This document shows positions 9,147 to 17,890 of a stretch of 62,684 nucleotides of DNA, one piece after another; positions within the stretch are counted from its first letter, which is position 1; each line of letters opens with the position of its first letter. Position numbers and translations under genes: made by a program. The stretch lies in assembly GCA_017425245.1 (NCBI GenBank), contig JAFOOX010000028.1:1-62684 (forward strand). The letters run 5' to 3'. This DNA is from Gammaproteobacteria bacterium (lineage in GTDB: Bacteria; Pseudomonadota; Gammaproteobacteria; Enterobacterales; Neiellaceae). The notes under the pieces were generated by a model, which saw only the letters and a list, made by a program, of their open reading frames with translations, ran no database searches and had not been told where the DNA came from.

Positions 9147-9388
9147 GCCCATCCTCCGTATCACATAGCAACTGCTTTGGAATCAATGTGCGGGGCAGTC
9201 TAGCAAGAGGCGGCCCCGGCCCGAACATGCCATTCCCATGCCAATGATCGAGCGGGGAGATCGTTGTGGCAGCATTTCGCTACAGCGGGTCTCGCCCGTT
9301 ACAACGGGATTGCGCCCATCTGTCCACCCCAACCGCAGCCTCACCGCAGTCAGCTATAGTTTGCGCAAGGCGACGCTATGGAGGCCCC

Positions 9389-10240
9389 ATGCCCTACGCC
9401 CTGATGTTGCTGTTGTTACTCAGTTGGCCGCTCGCCGCTAACCAGGTCGTCCGCCATGCACTGCCGGAAACGGCAGACGATCTGCGTACCCAATACCCGC
9501 TGGCATTGCTCCGCTTGGCCCTCGACCACAGTGGCTCGGACTACCGGCTGGAAGGAACCGCCGCGATGACTCAGAGCCGGGCAATGGCACTGATGGAGCA
9601 TAACCGAGGGGTGGATGTGGTCTGGACCATGACCTCACGTGAGCGTGAAGCCGCGTTGCGGCCGATCCGCATTCCAATCGACAAAGGTTTGCTCGGCTGG
9701 CGAGTGTTGCTTGTTCGGGGCAGTGATGCCGGCCGTTTTGTCGCGGCCGATCACAAGACACTGAAACAGATGATCGCCGGCCAAGGACATGATTGGCCCG
9801 ACCGCGAGATCCTGCTCAACAATCGCTACGTCACCCGTGCCTTGAGTTACGACGCACTGTTCAACATGCTGGCAAGGGGTCACATTGATTACGTGCCACG
9901 CAGCGTTACCGAAGTTCAGGACGAGGCGAACATCCATGCTAACAAGGGGTTGGTAATTGAGCCGTCATTGATGTTGTGGTACCCGGCGGCGCTCTATTAC
10001 TTCGTCCATCCCGATAACGAACATCTGGCAAGGCAGATCGAGCGCGGACTGGAAGCAGCGCTCGCCGATGGCAGCTTCGACCAGCTGTTTAACCAGACCC
10101 ATGAGCCGATTCTCAAGGCACTGGCGGTTACACAGCGGCGGGTGATCATGCTGACCAATCCGCTACTGCCTGAGGCGACCCCGCTGCAACGCGGAGCACT
10201 ATGGCACCCGTTGCCAGCTCAAGGCACTGGCGGGCCGTAA
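9389..10240 (+). CDS. Periplasmic solute-binding-like protein
   Basis: A 283-residue secreted protein. ATG 9389 follows GGAGG by four bases and gives a clean signal peptide (MPYALMLLLLLSWPLAA). The mature part resembles bacterial extracellular solute-binding proteins of family 3, with alternating helices and strands and a recognisable middle (LSYDALFNMLARGHIDYVPRS). No permease or ATPase gene lies nearby, so it may be a stand-alone sensor-type protein rather than a transporter subunit. Its last 22 bases overlap the convergent esterase gene. The function is inferred from the fold only. Confidence 0.6.
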   Translation: MPYALMLLLLLSWPLAANQVVRHALPETADDLRTQYPLALLRLALDHSGSDYRLEGTAAMTQSRAMALMEHNRGVDVVWTMTSREREAALRPIRIPIDKGLLGWRVLLVRGSDAGRFVAADHKTLKQMIAGQGHDWPDREILLNNRYVTRALSYDALFNMLARGHIDYVPRSVTEVQDEANIHANKGLVIEPSLMLWYPAALYYFVHPDNEHLARQIERGLEAALADGSFDQLFNQTHEPILKALAVTQRRVIMLTNPLLPEATPLQRGALWHPLPAQGTGGP

Positions 10241-11136
10241 AGCCAGATCAGGGCGGCACCGAAGCGCGCAGCCCAGGCCGCTTCGTGATGGTCGGCTCCC
10301 TCATCGATCACCAGCTTGAGCTTTTCGCCAGCAACGCCGGCACGGGTCAGGGCGGCGATGGCGGCTTGGGCCCCTTCCAGGTAGATGGCCGGCCAGTCGC
10401 GCTCCAGCCCCTCTGGCGGCCGGCCATCCTGCCATTCGCGAGTGCCAATATCGAGATAGATGCGTTGGTAAGGTTGCAGCCAAAGGCCGGGGGTGGCCAG
10501 CCGCTTGACCAGATCGTTATTGCTCAGCCAACCGCCGCCCCCTTCGCTGAACCAGACGGCGGGGGACAGGGCCAGCACCTTACCAAAGGTGGCCGGATGG
10601 CCAAGCAGGGCATAGAGCGAGATCACCCCGCCCATGCTGGCACCACCAATCCCGGTGTTGGCGGCATCGGTCAGGGTGCGGTAGCGGCCATCGATCTTGG
10701 GCTTGAGCTGGTTGGCGACAAAACGCAGATAGGCACTGCCCTCGCCCCCTTCCGCCTCATCAGTCCAGCCGGCCCCGACCCAGCGGCTCATCTGGCGGTT
10801 CACCACCGGGCTGTACTCATCCCAGCGCGCCTCACCGTTATCGATCGCCACCACTATCAGTGGCCGCAGCTTTTGATCGGCAACCAGCTGGTCAATGATG
10901 CGATCCGCCCCAAGGTTGTTGAAGGTGACACCGGTGAACACGAACTGGCCATCGTGCATGTAGAGCACCGGGTAGCGCTGCTTCCTCTTGTCATAATCGG
11001 GCGGCAGGTAGATGCGCACCATGCGCGGCCGCTCACCCAGCTCGACCATGTTGATCGCCATCACCTCGATGCGCCCGCCAGCCAGCGCCTGGGCCGCCCC
11101 CAGCAACAGCCACAACGCCATCAGCCATCTGCTCAT
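10219..11136 (-). CDS. Secreted alpha/beta-hydrolase, Fes-like esterase
   Basis: A 305-residue putative esterase of the Fes/YbbA (esterase D) group. ATG 11136, preceded by GGGAGA, gives a signal peptide of about 19 residues. The first mature motif RMVRIYLPPDY and RYPVLYMHDGQ are typical of this family, and the nucleophile elbow is GGASMGG. Family members hydrolyse trilactone siderophores or other esters. The substrate here is unknown, since no siderophore genes lie in the window. It converges on the preceding solute-binding-like gene with a short 3' overlap. Confidence 0.8.
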   Translation of the reverse strand: MSRWLMALWLLLGAAQALAGGRIEVMAINMVELGERPRMVRIYLPPDYDKRKQRYPVLYMHDGQFVFTGVTFNNLGADRIIDQLVADQKLRPLIVVAIDNGEARWDEYSPVVNRQMSRWVGAGWTDEAEGGEGSAYLRFVANQLKPKIDGRYRTLTDAANTGIGGASMGGVISLYALLGHPATFGKVLALSPAVWFSEGGGGWLSNNDLVKRLATPGLWLQPYQRIYLDIGTREWQDGRPPEGLERDWPAIYLEGAQAAIAALTRAGVAGEKLKLVIDEGADHHEAAWAARFGAALIWLYGPPVP

Positions 11137-11261
11137 CTGCGCTCTCCCGTTGTGCCGCGTCACTTGGCTTGCCGCCCCACAAAGATATCGCCCAGGCTAG
11201 CAGCCATGCGCAAAATCCGTACAATGCGCGCCTTGCTGCCGTCCCGTTTTCGAGGTTATCA

Positions 11262-12158
11262 ATGCGCCTTCGTCTTGCTGCCATTGCCCTGCTCTTTTCC
11301 GGCGTTGCTGCGGCCGCCCCGTTGGGACTGGCCGGCAGCTACAACAGTTTCATCTTCGGTGATTTTCATGGCAGTTCAGATACCGAAGGACGCTTGGCAG
11401 TTGGCGGCGATGCCTACCTTGACCATTACAGCGTCGGCGACAAACTGCCCGCCAACAGCGGCGATGTGTTAGTGGTCGGCGGTGACCTGACCATCACCGG
11501 CGGCCGCGTCTATCATGGCGATGGCTGGGTTGGCGGCAACGCCAGTCTGCCGGGTTACAAGGTGGTGGATGGCGACCTCCATGTGGGTGCTGGCGTGCCT
11601 ATCGATTTCGCGGCCGAGGCCAACTACCTGACCCAGCTCAGCACCAGCCTGTCGGCCATCGGCGCCAACGGCAACGTGATCAGCCGCTGGGGTGGGCTTG
11701 AGCTGTACGGTGACGGCAGCTCAGCGCTGCAAGTGTTCAATGTGGATGGCAGCCAGCTGGCCAGCATCCATACCCTGTCGATTGCTGATCTGGCCGCCGA
11801 TGCCACGGTGGTAATCAACGTCAGCGGTAGCAGCAGCGCCCTGAGCAGCATGGGCATGTGGAGTTTCGAGAGCATCCGTGAGCGGGTGCTGTTCAACTTC
11901 TTTGAAGCCGACCTGCTCAACTTTGGCAGCGTCGCCATCAACGGCAGCGTGCTGGCGCCTAACGCCACCATCAACAACAGCTGGGGGGTGATCTGGGGCA
12001 CCACAGTCGCCAACAACTGGTATGGGCCGATGCAGCAAAATCATGTCCCCTTTGAGGGCGAACTGCCGCCACCGAGCGTCACCGTGCCTGAGCCGCAGAC
12101 GCTATTCCTGGCCGCTTTCCTCTGTCTGTTACTGCTGTCGCGGCGGCGTTTTTCCTGA
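11262..12158 (+). CDS. Choice-of-anchor A family protein with PEP-CTERM sorting signal
   Basis: A 298-residue exported protein. The N-terminus is a signal peptide (MRLRLAAIALLFSGVAAAA). It is followed by a choice-of-anchor A domain beginning SYNSFIFGDFHGSSDTEGRL with the VGGDAYL and GNASLPG turns expected of this beta-rich surface domain. The C-terminus has the complete PEP-CTERM signature: VPEP, a hydrophobic helix, then RRR. Such proteins are processed by an exosortase and displayed or secreted with exopolysaccharide. No exosortase gene is in the window. It stands alone between the esterase and DUF2288 genes. Confidence 0.85.
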   Translation: MRLRLAAIALLFSGVAAAAPLGLAGSYNSFIFGDFHGSSDTEGRLAVGGDAYLDHYSVGDKLPANSGDVLVVGGDLTITGGRVYHGDGWVGGNASLPGYKVVDGDLHVGAGVPIDFAAEANYLTQLSTSLSAIGANGNVISRWGGLELYGDGSSALQVFNVDGSQLASIHTLSIADLAADATVVINVSGSSSALSSMGMWSFESIRERVLFNFFEADLLNFGSVAINGSVLAPNATINNSWGVIWGTTVANNWYGPMQQNHVPFEGELPPPSVTVPEPQTLFLAAFLCLLLLSRRRFS

Positions 12159-12215
12159 CGTCATGCCGCTCATTCCACCGCGCCCACCGGCGCGGTTTTG
12201 CATTAAGGAGATGGG

Positions 12216-12560
12216 ATGTCCAGCTATCACAGTGAACCGCGCGAACTGCTCGCCGCCAAAATCAACAGCGAAGCCGCCCGCTTGCCTTGGGCCGAACTGG
12301 TGCCGCAGTTTGCCCAAGGAGCGCTGCTGCGGGTCAGCCCCGGCGTCGATCTGGTCGAGGTCGCTCTGGCCATCGCCTGTGATGAGGTGGGCCGCGTGCG
12401 CCAATGGCAGCAGCAGGGCCAGCTGGCACCGGTCAGCGACGATGAGGCGCGGCTGTGGAATGCCGCCAGCGCCGAGCTGTGGGCGGTGGTGGTCAAACCC
12501 TTTGTGCTGGTTCAGCCGATTAACGACAGCATCGAGTGTGGTCATGTCCCCCTTCAGTGA
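12216..12560 (+). CDS. DUF2288 domain-containing protein
   Basis: A 114-residue protein matching DUF2288. It shows the typical opening ELLAAKINSEAARLPWAELV, the central PGVDLVEVALAIACDE and the closing LWAVVVKPFVLVQP. No signal peptide or membrane segment is present, so it is cytosolic. Its role is unknown. ATG 12216 is preceded by AAGGAGATGGG. The 3' end overlaps the start of the MiaA paralogue by 17 bases, which implies translational coupling and perhaps a shared function. Confidence 0.85.
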   Translation: MSSYHSEPRELLAAKINSEAARLPWAELVPQFAQGALLRVSPGVDLVEVALAIACDEVGRVRQWQQQGQLAPVSDDEARLWNAASAELWAVVVKPFVLVQPINDSIECGHVPLQ

Positions 12561-13461
12561 CAGCCTGGCCCACCCGCTGATCGTGGTGTTGGGACCGACC
12601 GCCAGCGGCAAGACCCGGTTAGCGGTGGAGCTGGCCCAGACCCTTAGTGGCGAGATCCTGTCGGCCGATTCACGCCAGGTCTACCGTGGCCTCGATCTCG
12701 GCGCCGGCAAGGATCTGGCCGAATACGGTGCCATCCCCTATCACCTGATCGACATCTGCAATCTGGGTGACGAGTACAACGCCTTCCGCTTCCAGCGCGA
12801 TTTCTGGCAGGCCTACGACCAGGTGGTGGCGCGCGGCGCCATGCCGATCCTGTGCGGCGGCACCGGCTTCTATCTGGAGGCGGTGCTCAGCGGCTACCAG
12901 TTTGTCGAAGTCCCTCCCAACCCCGAGCTGCGAGCGCGGCTGGCCAGCTTGAGTCTGGATGAAATGACCGCCGAGCTGCTGGCCCTCAAGCCTGAGCTGC
13001 ATAACACCACCGATCTGCTGGTGCGGGCACGGGTGGAGCGGGCACTGGAGATCGCCCATGGCGAACAGCAGGCCGAAGCCAGCCGGGTGGACTACCCCAA
13101 ACCGCAGGCGCTGGTGTTTGGCATCGACTGGCCCCGCGAGCAGCTGCGCGCCCGCATCCGTGCCCGTCTGCGTCAGCGCCTTGATGAGGGGCTGATCGAA
13201 GAGGTGGCCGGGCTGCGCCGTCAGGGGGTAAGCGATGCCCTGCTCGACGGGCTGGGGCTGGAATACCGCTTTGTCGGCCAGTATGTGCGCGGCGAACTCA
13301 ATCGCAACGACATGTTCCAGCAGCTGGCCAGCGCCATCTGCCAGTTTGCCAAACGCCAGGACACCTGGTTTCGGCGTATGGCCCGCCATGGCATCGCCAT
13401 CCATTGGCTCAACCCGGCCCAGCCGCTGTTACCTCAAGCGATGGCGGTACTGGAGCGTTAA
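12544..13461 (+). CDS. tRNA dimethylallyltransferase (MiaA-family paralogue)
   Basis: A 305-residue member of the IPP transferase family, which prenylates A37 in tRNAs that read UNN codons. It has the P-loop GPTASGKT (residues 18-25), the substrate-binding DSRQVYRGLDLGAGK, GTGFYLEAVL, and the conserved FAKRQDTWF near the C-terminus. ATG 12544 lies inside the DUF2288 gene. The canonical gammaproteobacterial miaA sits next to mutL and hfq, which are absent here, and the motif DSRQVYRGLDLG departs from the usual DSMQVYRGMDIG. I therefore treat it as a probable second paralogue rather than the main miaA. Confidence 0.8.
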   Translation: MSPFSDSLAHPLIVVLGPTASGKTRLAVELAQTLSGEILSADSRQVYRGLDLGAGKDLAEYGAIPYHLIDICNLGDEYNAFRFQRDFWQAYDQVVARGAMPILCGGTGFYLEAVLSGYQFVEVPPNPELRARLASLSLDEMTAELLALKPELHNTTDLLVRARVERALEIAHGEQQAEASRVDYPKPQALVFGIDWPREQLRARIRARLRQRLDEGLIEEVAGLRRQGVSDALLDGLGLEYRFVGQYVRGELNRNDMFQQLASAICQFAKRQDTWFRRMARHGIAIHWLNPAQPLLPQAMAVLER

Positions 13462-13566
13462 CGGCCGAGGTCTTACTGGCTACGCTGGCGCGACCCTATG
13501 ACTTACCCCCCGGTTGCAGCGTCAGCACCGGGGTCTTGCCCGACACATCCAGTCGCTCTCAGCCTT

Positions 13567-13875
13567 TCAATCAATCTGGTAATTGAAGGCCTTGAGCCAG
13601 GTAGCGGGATCCGCCTCATGAGGCGGCTTGTTAAGGCCGACGATGGGGTAGCCCATGGCGCTGAGCAGCCGCGCCAGATGGCCAAGATAGGCCTTGGTAT
13701 GCACATCGGCATCCAGCTTGTTGCTGGTGGCCAGGTTCTCCAGCGCCACCGCCACCCGCCGGGCCGCATCCGGTTCCAGTTCCCGCAGGTGAACGGCAAA
13801 CAGCTGCTGCGCCACCTCAACCGCCGTCAGCCGCTGGTGCAACACCTGCCACACCGCGCTCTCCTGATTGTCCAT
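13567..13875 (-). CDS. Small conserved-looking protein of unknown function
   Basis: A 102-residue soluble protein. ATG 13875 is chosen because AGGAGGG lies four bases upstream, and an ATG at 13878 is nearly abutting that site. Mostly helical by composition, it has no signal peptide, membrane segment or known motif that I can see. It faces the MiaA paralogue convergently and is divergent from the LacI-type regulator gene, so it is probably monocistronic. Confidence 0.6.
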   Translation of the reverse strand: MDNQESAVWQVLHQRLTAVEVAQQLFAVHLRELEPDAARRVAVALENLATSNKLDADVHTKAYLGHLARLLSAMGYPIVGLNKPPHEADPATWLKAFNYQID

Positions 13876-14059
13876 CATCCCTCCTGAAAGTGAGCGCCTC
13901 ATCAACGACGTTGAGCATGGCCCAGTTAGCACGCGCCAGCAAACGTCAACCGTCAGCGCGTGGCCCGGCTCACGTCAGCGACCAGCAGTCGCATGCGGGG
14001 CTGCCCGTCAGGCCACTGCTCGGCTAAGATGGCCACCTTGAGCAGCAAACGGACAGTCG

Positions 14060-15037
14060 ATGAAAAAGGTCAATCTTGAGGAACTGGCGCTGATTGCCGG
14101 GGTGTCCAAAACCACCGTCAGCCTGATCCTCAATGGCCGCGCCGAGCAGTACCGCATCAGCCCCACCACCCGCGACCGGGTACTGGCGCTCGCCGAAGCC
14201 CACCAGTTCACCCCCGATGCCAGCGCCGCCACTCTGCGCTCTGGCCGCGACCGGGCGCTGGGGGTGGTGATCCCCGATTACCGTCACTTTGCCGCCATGT
14301 CACTGCTCGATGCTCTGGACCCGCTGGCCCGTGCCAATGGTGACCAGCTGCTGATCAGCTGCAGCGATGGCGATCCGGCGCAGGAGCTGACCGCCCTGCG
14401 CCAGCTGCTAGGCCGCCGGGTCAGCGCACTGGTGGTGATCAGTGTCCAGCCCAGCCCAACGCCGCTGGAGTTCCTGCCCTGCGGCGACGTGCCGCTGGTG
14501 GTGGTGGGCCGTAGCTGGCCCGACAGTGACCTGCGCCAGCTGGCAATAGGCGCGACCACCGCTATCAACACCCTGATCAGCGCCCTGCTTGCCCGCCGCC
14601 GTCCCAAGCAGTTGCTGCTGCTCAATGGCCCGGCTGACCACCCTGATGCCGAGCTGCGCGCCCAGGCGCTGGCTGGGGCCCTCTCGCCCGCTGGCATTCC
14701 TCACCATCTCGCCCATTGCCTTGACCGTTCCAGCAGCGCGGCAGCGGCGCTGGATCTGGCCTGCGAGGAGTTAGGCACCATTCCCGAAGTGGTGATGGCC
14801 AGCTCGGTCGCCCAGCTGGAAGGAGCACTGGCCTTTCTCACCTACCATCGCAACCGCTGGCCTCCAGCCCTGACCCTGGCCTGCACCGAACACCATCCGT
14901 TGCTGCCCCACCTCGCACTGCCCTGTATTAGCCTGCAGCCTGACTGGCAGCAGGGTGGCCAGAGCCTACTCGCCTTACTCCGCCAACCGGCCGGCAGCAG
15001 CGCTCAGCTCAAAGTCAAACTGCATTGCACCGGCTGA
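14060..15037 (+). CDS. LacI/GalR-type regulator, Cra (FruR)-like
   Basis: A 325-residue DNA-binding regulator. The N-terminal helix-turn-helix KVNLEELALIAGVSKTTVSL with NGRAEQYRIS and the hinge RSGRDRALGVVIPDY is closest to Cra/FruR, the catabolite repressor-activator. A periplasmic-binding-protein-like effector domain follows. It is divergent from the small gene at 13567 and lies 290 bp upstream of two PTS modules, so control of those operons is likely. A Cra-like palindrome stands in that gap. The sugar-phosphate effector cannot be read from sequence. Confidence 0.85.
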   Translation: MKKVNLEELALIAGVSKTTVSLILNGRAEQYRISPTTRDRVLALAEAHQFTPDASAATLRSGRDRALGVVIPDYRHFAAMSLLDALDPLARANGDQLLISCSDGDPAQELTALRQLLGRRVSALVVISVQPSPTPLEFLPCGDVPLVVVGRSWPDSDLRQLAIGATTAINTLISALLARRRPKQLLLLNGPADHPDAELRAQALAGALSPAGIPHHLAHCLDRSSSAAAALDLACEELGTIPEVVMASSVAQLEGALAFLTYHRNRWPPALTLACTEHHPLLPHLALPCISLQPDWQQGGQSLLALLRQPAGSSAQLKVKLHCTG

Positions 15038-15125
15038 GGAGACAGACCCCGCCTCCGCGTGGCTAATCTCCAGCTAAAACGTGTCAGCTTTGTTACCTGA
15101 GTTTGTGGCTTAGTTCAAAGTCCTT

Positions 15126-15141
15126 GCTAAACCGAATTAGC
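15126..15141. promoter_or_regulatory. Candidate Cra/LacI-type operator
   Basis: GCTAAACCGAATTAGC has symmetric ends GCTAA/TTAGC and matches about 12 of 16 positions of the Cra consensus-like GCTGAAACGTTTCAGC. It lies about 190 bp upstream of the first EIIA-HPr-EI gene and 90 bp past the regulator gene. Otherwise the 15038-15327 gap holds no gene I would call. Confidence 0.5.
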
Positions 15142-15327
15142 TAAACTGGCGCCAGCAGCTTCCAGAGCGGTAGTCCGGCGTTCACCAATGATTCGCTTAG
15201 CCGAGCACAGGGTCTACTACGCTTTAACCGCCAAGCCTCTGGAATCTTGTAGTAATTGGCACTTTATCGGTCATTTTGACCAACTGCCGGGCTGGCGCCC
15301 TGCTCCCGGCACAGCTGGAGAACCCTC

Positions 15328-17856
15328 ATGCACGAGCAAGCCAAGATCATCATCAATGCCCCATTCAACGGTCTGGTGGTGCCACTGGCCCATGTCGCCG
15401 ATCCCGCCTTTGCCGGTAAGCTGGTTGGCGATGGTCTGGCCATTGACCCCCTAACCGATACCCTGCTGTCGCCATGCGCTGGCGAGGTTATCCAAGTTCA
15501 TCCAGCCCGCCATGCGGTGGTGGTGCGCAGTCCAGAAGGGCTGGAAGTGCTGATCCACGTCGGCATCGATACGGTCAAACTTAAAGGTGAAGGCTTTACT
15601 GCGCTGGTCACTACCGGCAGCAAAGTAGCCGCTGGCACGCCGCTGCTGCGTTTTGATCTCGACAACGTCAGCCGTCGCGCTCGTAGCCTGCAGACGGTGG
15701 TGCTGATCACCAACGTGGAACGGGTGGCGCGCATCGAATCCTACGCCAGCAGTGAGGTTGAAGCCGGTACGCCGCTCTATCAAGTCACTTTGGCCGCCGT
15801 AACTGCGGCCAGCACTGCCACAGGCAGCAGAGTCGAGGCCCCGGCAGTGATCCTGCCCAATCCCAGCGGTATCCATGCTCGTCCGGCAGCGGCCATCGTC
15901 GCCATCGCCAAGGGTTTCACCAGTCAGATCGAACTGGTGATCGGCAGTCGCCGAGCCAACGCCAAGAGTGTGGTAGCACTGATGGGGCTGGACGCCAAAT
16001 TCGGAGAAGCGGTGGTGGTCAGCGCCCGTGGTGCCGATGCCGTGGCCGCCACTAGCGCACTAGCCGAAGCGCTGGCTGCAGGTCTGGGCGAAGAGGGGGT
16101 GAGCGCTGGCGGTGGTGGTTCACTGCTCGATGCCGAGCCGTCGCTGCTGTTTCCGCCGGCCACCGACCCACGCCAGATCAACGGTATCAGCGCCAGCCCC
16201 GGCTTTGCCGTCGGCCAACTGGTGCATGTGCGCGAAGAGACCTTCAGCTACCCGCTGGAGGCCACAGACAGCGGTAGCGAGCTGCTGGCGCTGGACGATG
16301 CCATCATCGAGGCCCGCGCCGATCTCCAGTTGCTGGAAACGCGCATGATCAAGGATGGCTTTGGCCGCAAGGCGGAGATCTTTGGCGCCCACCGCGCCCT
16401 GCTCGATGACCCGGCACTTTATGACAGCGCGGTGGCGGCTATCCGCACCGGCGCCAGCACCCCCCATGGCTGGCAGCAGGCGGTGACCGAACAGAGCGAT
16501 GCCCTGGCGCGCATGAAAAACGAGCTGCTCGCCGGCCGTGCTGCCGACCTGCGCGACCTCGGCAAGCGGGTATTGAGGTTGCTGCTCGGCCTGCCAGCTT
16601 ATGGTGAGCGGCCGTTGCCAGAGCGGGCGATCATTGTCGCCGATGACCTGTCACCATCTGACACCGCCAACCTTGATCGCACCAAGGTAGTCGGTATCTG
16701 TACCCTGCTCGGTGGCGCCTCCAGCCACACTGCTATTCTCGCCCGCACCATGGACATTCCAGCATTGGCAGGGGTCGAGGCGCGCATTCGAGGCGTTGCC
16801 GATGGCACCCCGGTGCTGCTGGATGCCAGCCACGGCAAATTGCAGCTGAACCCCGATGCAGCCGAACTCGCTGCGCTTGAACAGGCCCGCAGTGCCCGCG
16901 CCGCCGCCCGCGCCGCTGCCAACGCCTGCGCTCATGAGCCAGCGATCACCCGCGATGGCAAACGGCTGGAAGTAGTAGCCAACATCGGCGGTCTGAAGGA
17001 TGCACAGAAAGGTCTGGAGCTGGGCGCGGAAGGGGTCGGCCTGCTGCGCTCCGAGTTCCTCTATCTGTCACGTGCCACCGCTCCCAGCGAAGCGGAGCAG
17101 GCCGAAGCCTACAGCGCCATTCTCGCCGCCATGGGTGGCAAGCCGGTGATCGTACGCACCCTGGATATCGGCGGTGACAAACCCCTGCCCTACCTGCCGC
17201 TGCCGGAGGAGGAGAACCCCTTCCTCGGTGAACGCGGCATCCGCGTCGGCCTGAACCGTCCGGCCATTCTGCGTCAGCAGCTACGCGCTCTGCTGCAGGC
17301 GGCGCCCAGTGGCAAGCTGCGGATTATGCTGCCAATGGTGAGCAGCCTGCATGAGCTGGCACTAGCCCGTCAGTTGCTGGAAGAGGAGCGTCATAAGCTA
17401 GGAGCGGCCCCGGTAGAGCTGGGGATCATGATCGAGGTGCCATCGGCGGCGCTGATGGCCGATCGCTTCGCTCCCCATGTCGATTTCTTCTCTATCGGCA
17501 CCAACGATCTGACCCAGTACACCCTGGCCATTGACCGCGGCCACCCACTGCTGGCAGGCCTCGCCGATGCCCTGTCACCGGCGGTACTGCAATTGATTGA
17601 CATGACCGTCAAGGCCGCCCATGCCCATGGCAAATGGGTTGGCGTGTGCGGTGGTCTGGCCAGCGAGCCTGAAGCCGTGCCGCTGCTGCTGGGGCTTGGC
17701 ATCGACGAATTCTCGGTCAGCGTCCCATCGCTGCCGGAAGTGAAAGCGCAGCTGCGCACCTTGGATAGTGCCGCCTGCCAAGAGCTGGCGGCGCAAGCCT
17801 TGGCCTGTGACGACGGGGCAGCGGTACGCCGCCTGGTTGCCGCCGAACAGCCCTGA
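15328..17856 (+). CDS. PTS multiphosphoryl transfer protein EIIA(Glc)-HPr-EI
   Basis: An 842-residue cytosolic fusion of three phosphotransferase parts. The EIIA(Glc)-type domain covers residues 1-155, with the phospho-His in VLIHVGID (His77). HPr covers about 170-255, with GIHARPAA (His183) and the regulatory-type Ser in NAKSVVAL (Ser214). Enzyme I runs from about 283 to the end, with GGASSHTAILART (His467) and the PEP-binding LRSEFLYL and SIGTNDLTQY blocks. It passes phosphate from PEP to EIICB. The arrangement is that of NagF/FPr-like fusions. ATG 15328 follows GGAG. The PtsG-like gene begins 35 bp downstream. Confidence 0.93.
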   Translation: MHEQAKIIINAPFNGLVVPLAHVADPAFAGKLVGDGLAIDPLTDTLLSPCAGEVIQVHPARHAVVVRSPEGLEVLIHVGIDTVKLKGEGFTALVTTGSKVAAGTPLLRFDLDNVSRRARSLQTVVLITNVERVARIESYASSEVEAGTPLYQVTLAAVTAASTATGSRVEAPAVILPNPSGIHARPAAAIVAIAKGFTSQIELVIGSRRANAKSVVALMGLDAKFGEAVVVSARGADAVAATSALAEALAAGLGEEGVSAGGGGSLLDAEPSLLFPPATDPRQINGISASPGFAVGQLVHVREETFSYPLEATDSGSELLALDDAIIEARADLQLLETRMIKDGFGRKAEIFGAHRALLDDPALYDSAVAAIRTGASTPHGWQQAVTEQSDALARMKNELLAGRAADLRDLGKRVLRLLLGLPAYGERPLPERAIIVADDLSPSDTANLDRTKVVGICTLLGGASSHTAILARTMDIPALAGVEARIRGVADGTPVLLDASHGKLQLNPDAAELAALEQARSARAAARAAANACAHEPAITRDGKRLEVVANIGGLKDAQKGLELGAEGVGLLRSEFLYLSRATAPSEAEQAEAYSAILAAMGGKPVIVRTLDIGGDKPLPYLPLPEEENPFLGERGIRVGLNRPAILRQQLRALLQAAPSGKLRIMLPMVSSLHELALARQLLEEERHKLGAAPVELGIMIEVPSAALMADRFAPHVDFFSIGTNDLTQYTLAIDRGHPLLAGLADALSPAVLQLIDMTVKAAHAHGKWVGVCGGLASEPEAVPLLLGLGIDEFSVSVPSLPEVKAQLRTLDSAACQELAAQALACDDGAAVRRLVAAEQP

Positions 17857-17890
17857 TCTCTGACCACAATACCCTACGAGGAATAACAAT

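Noticed and set aside
10201..11472. 423-codon plus-strand frame opposite the esterase
   Set aside because: Antisense to a gene with signal peptide and GxSxGG motif; the product is low-complexity and has no ribosome site.
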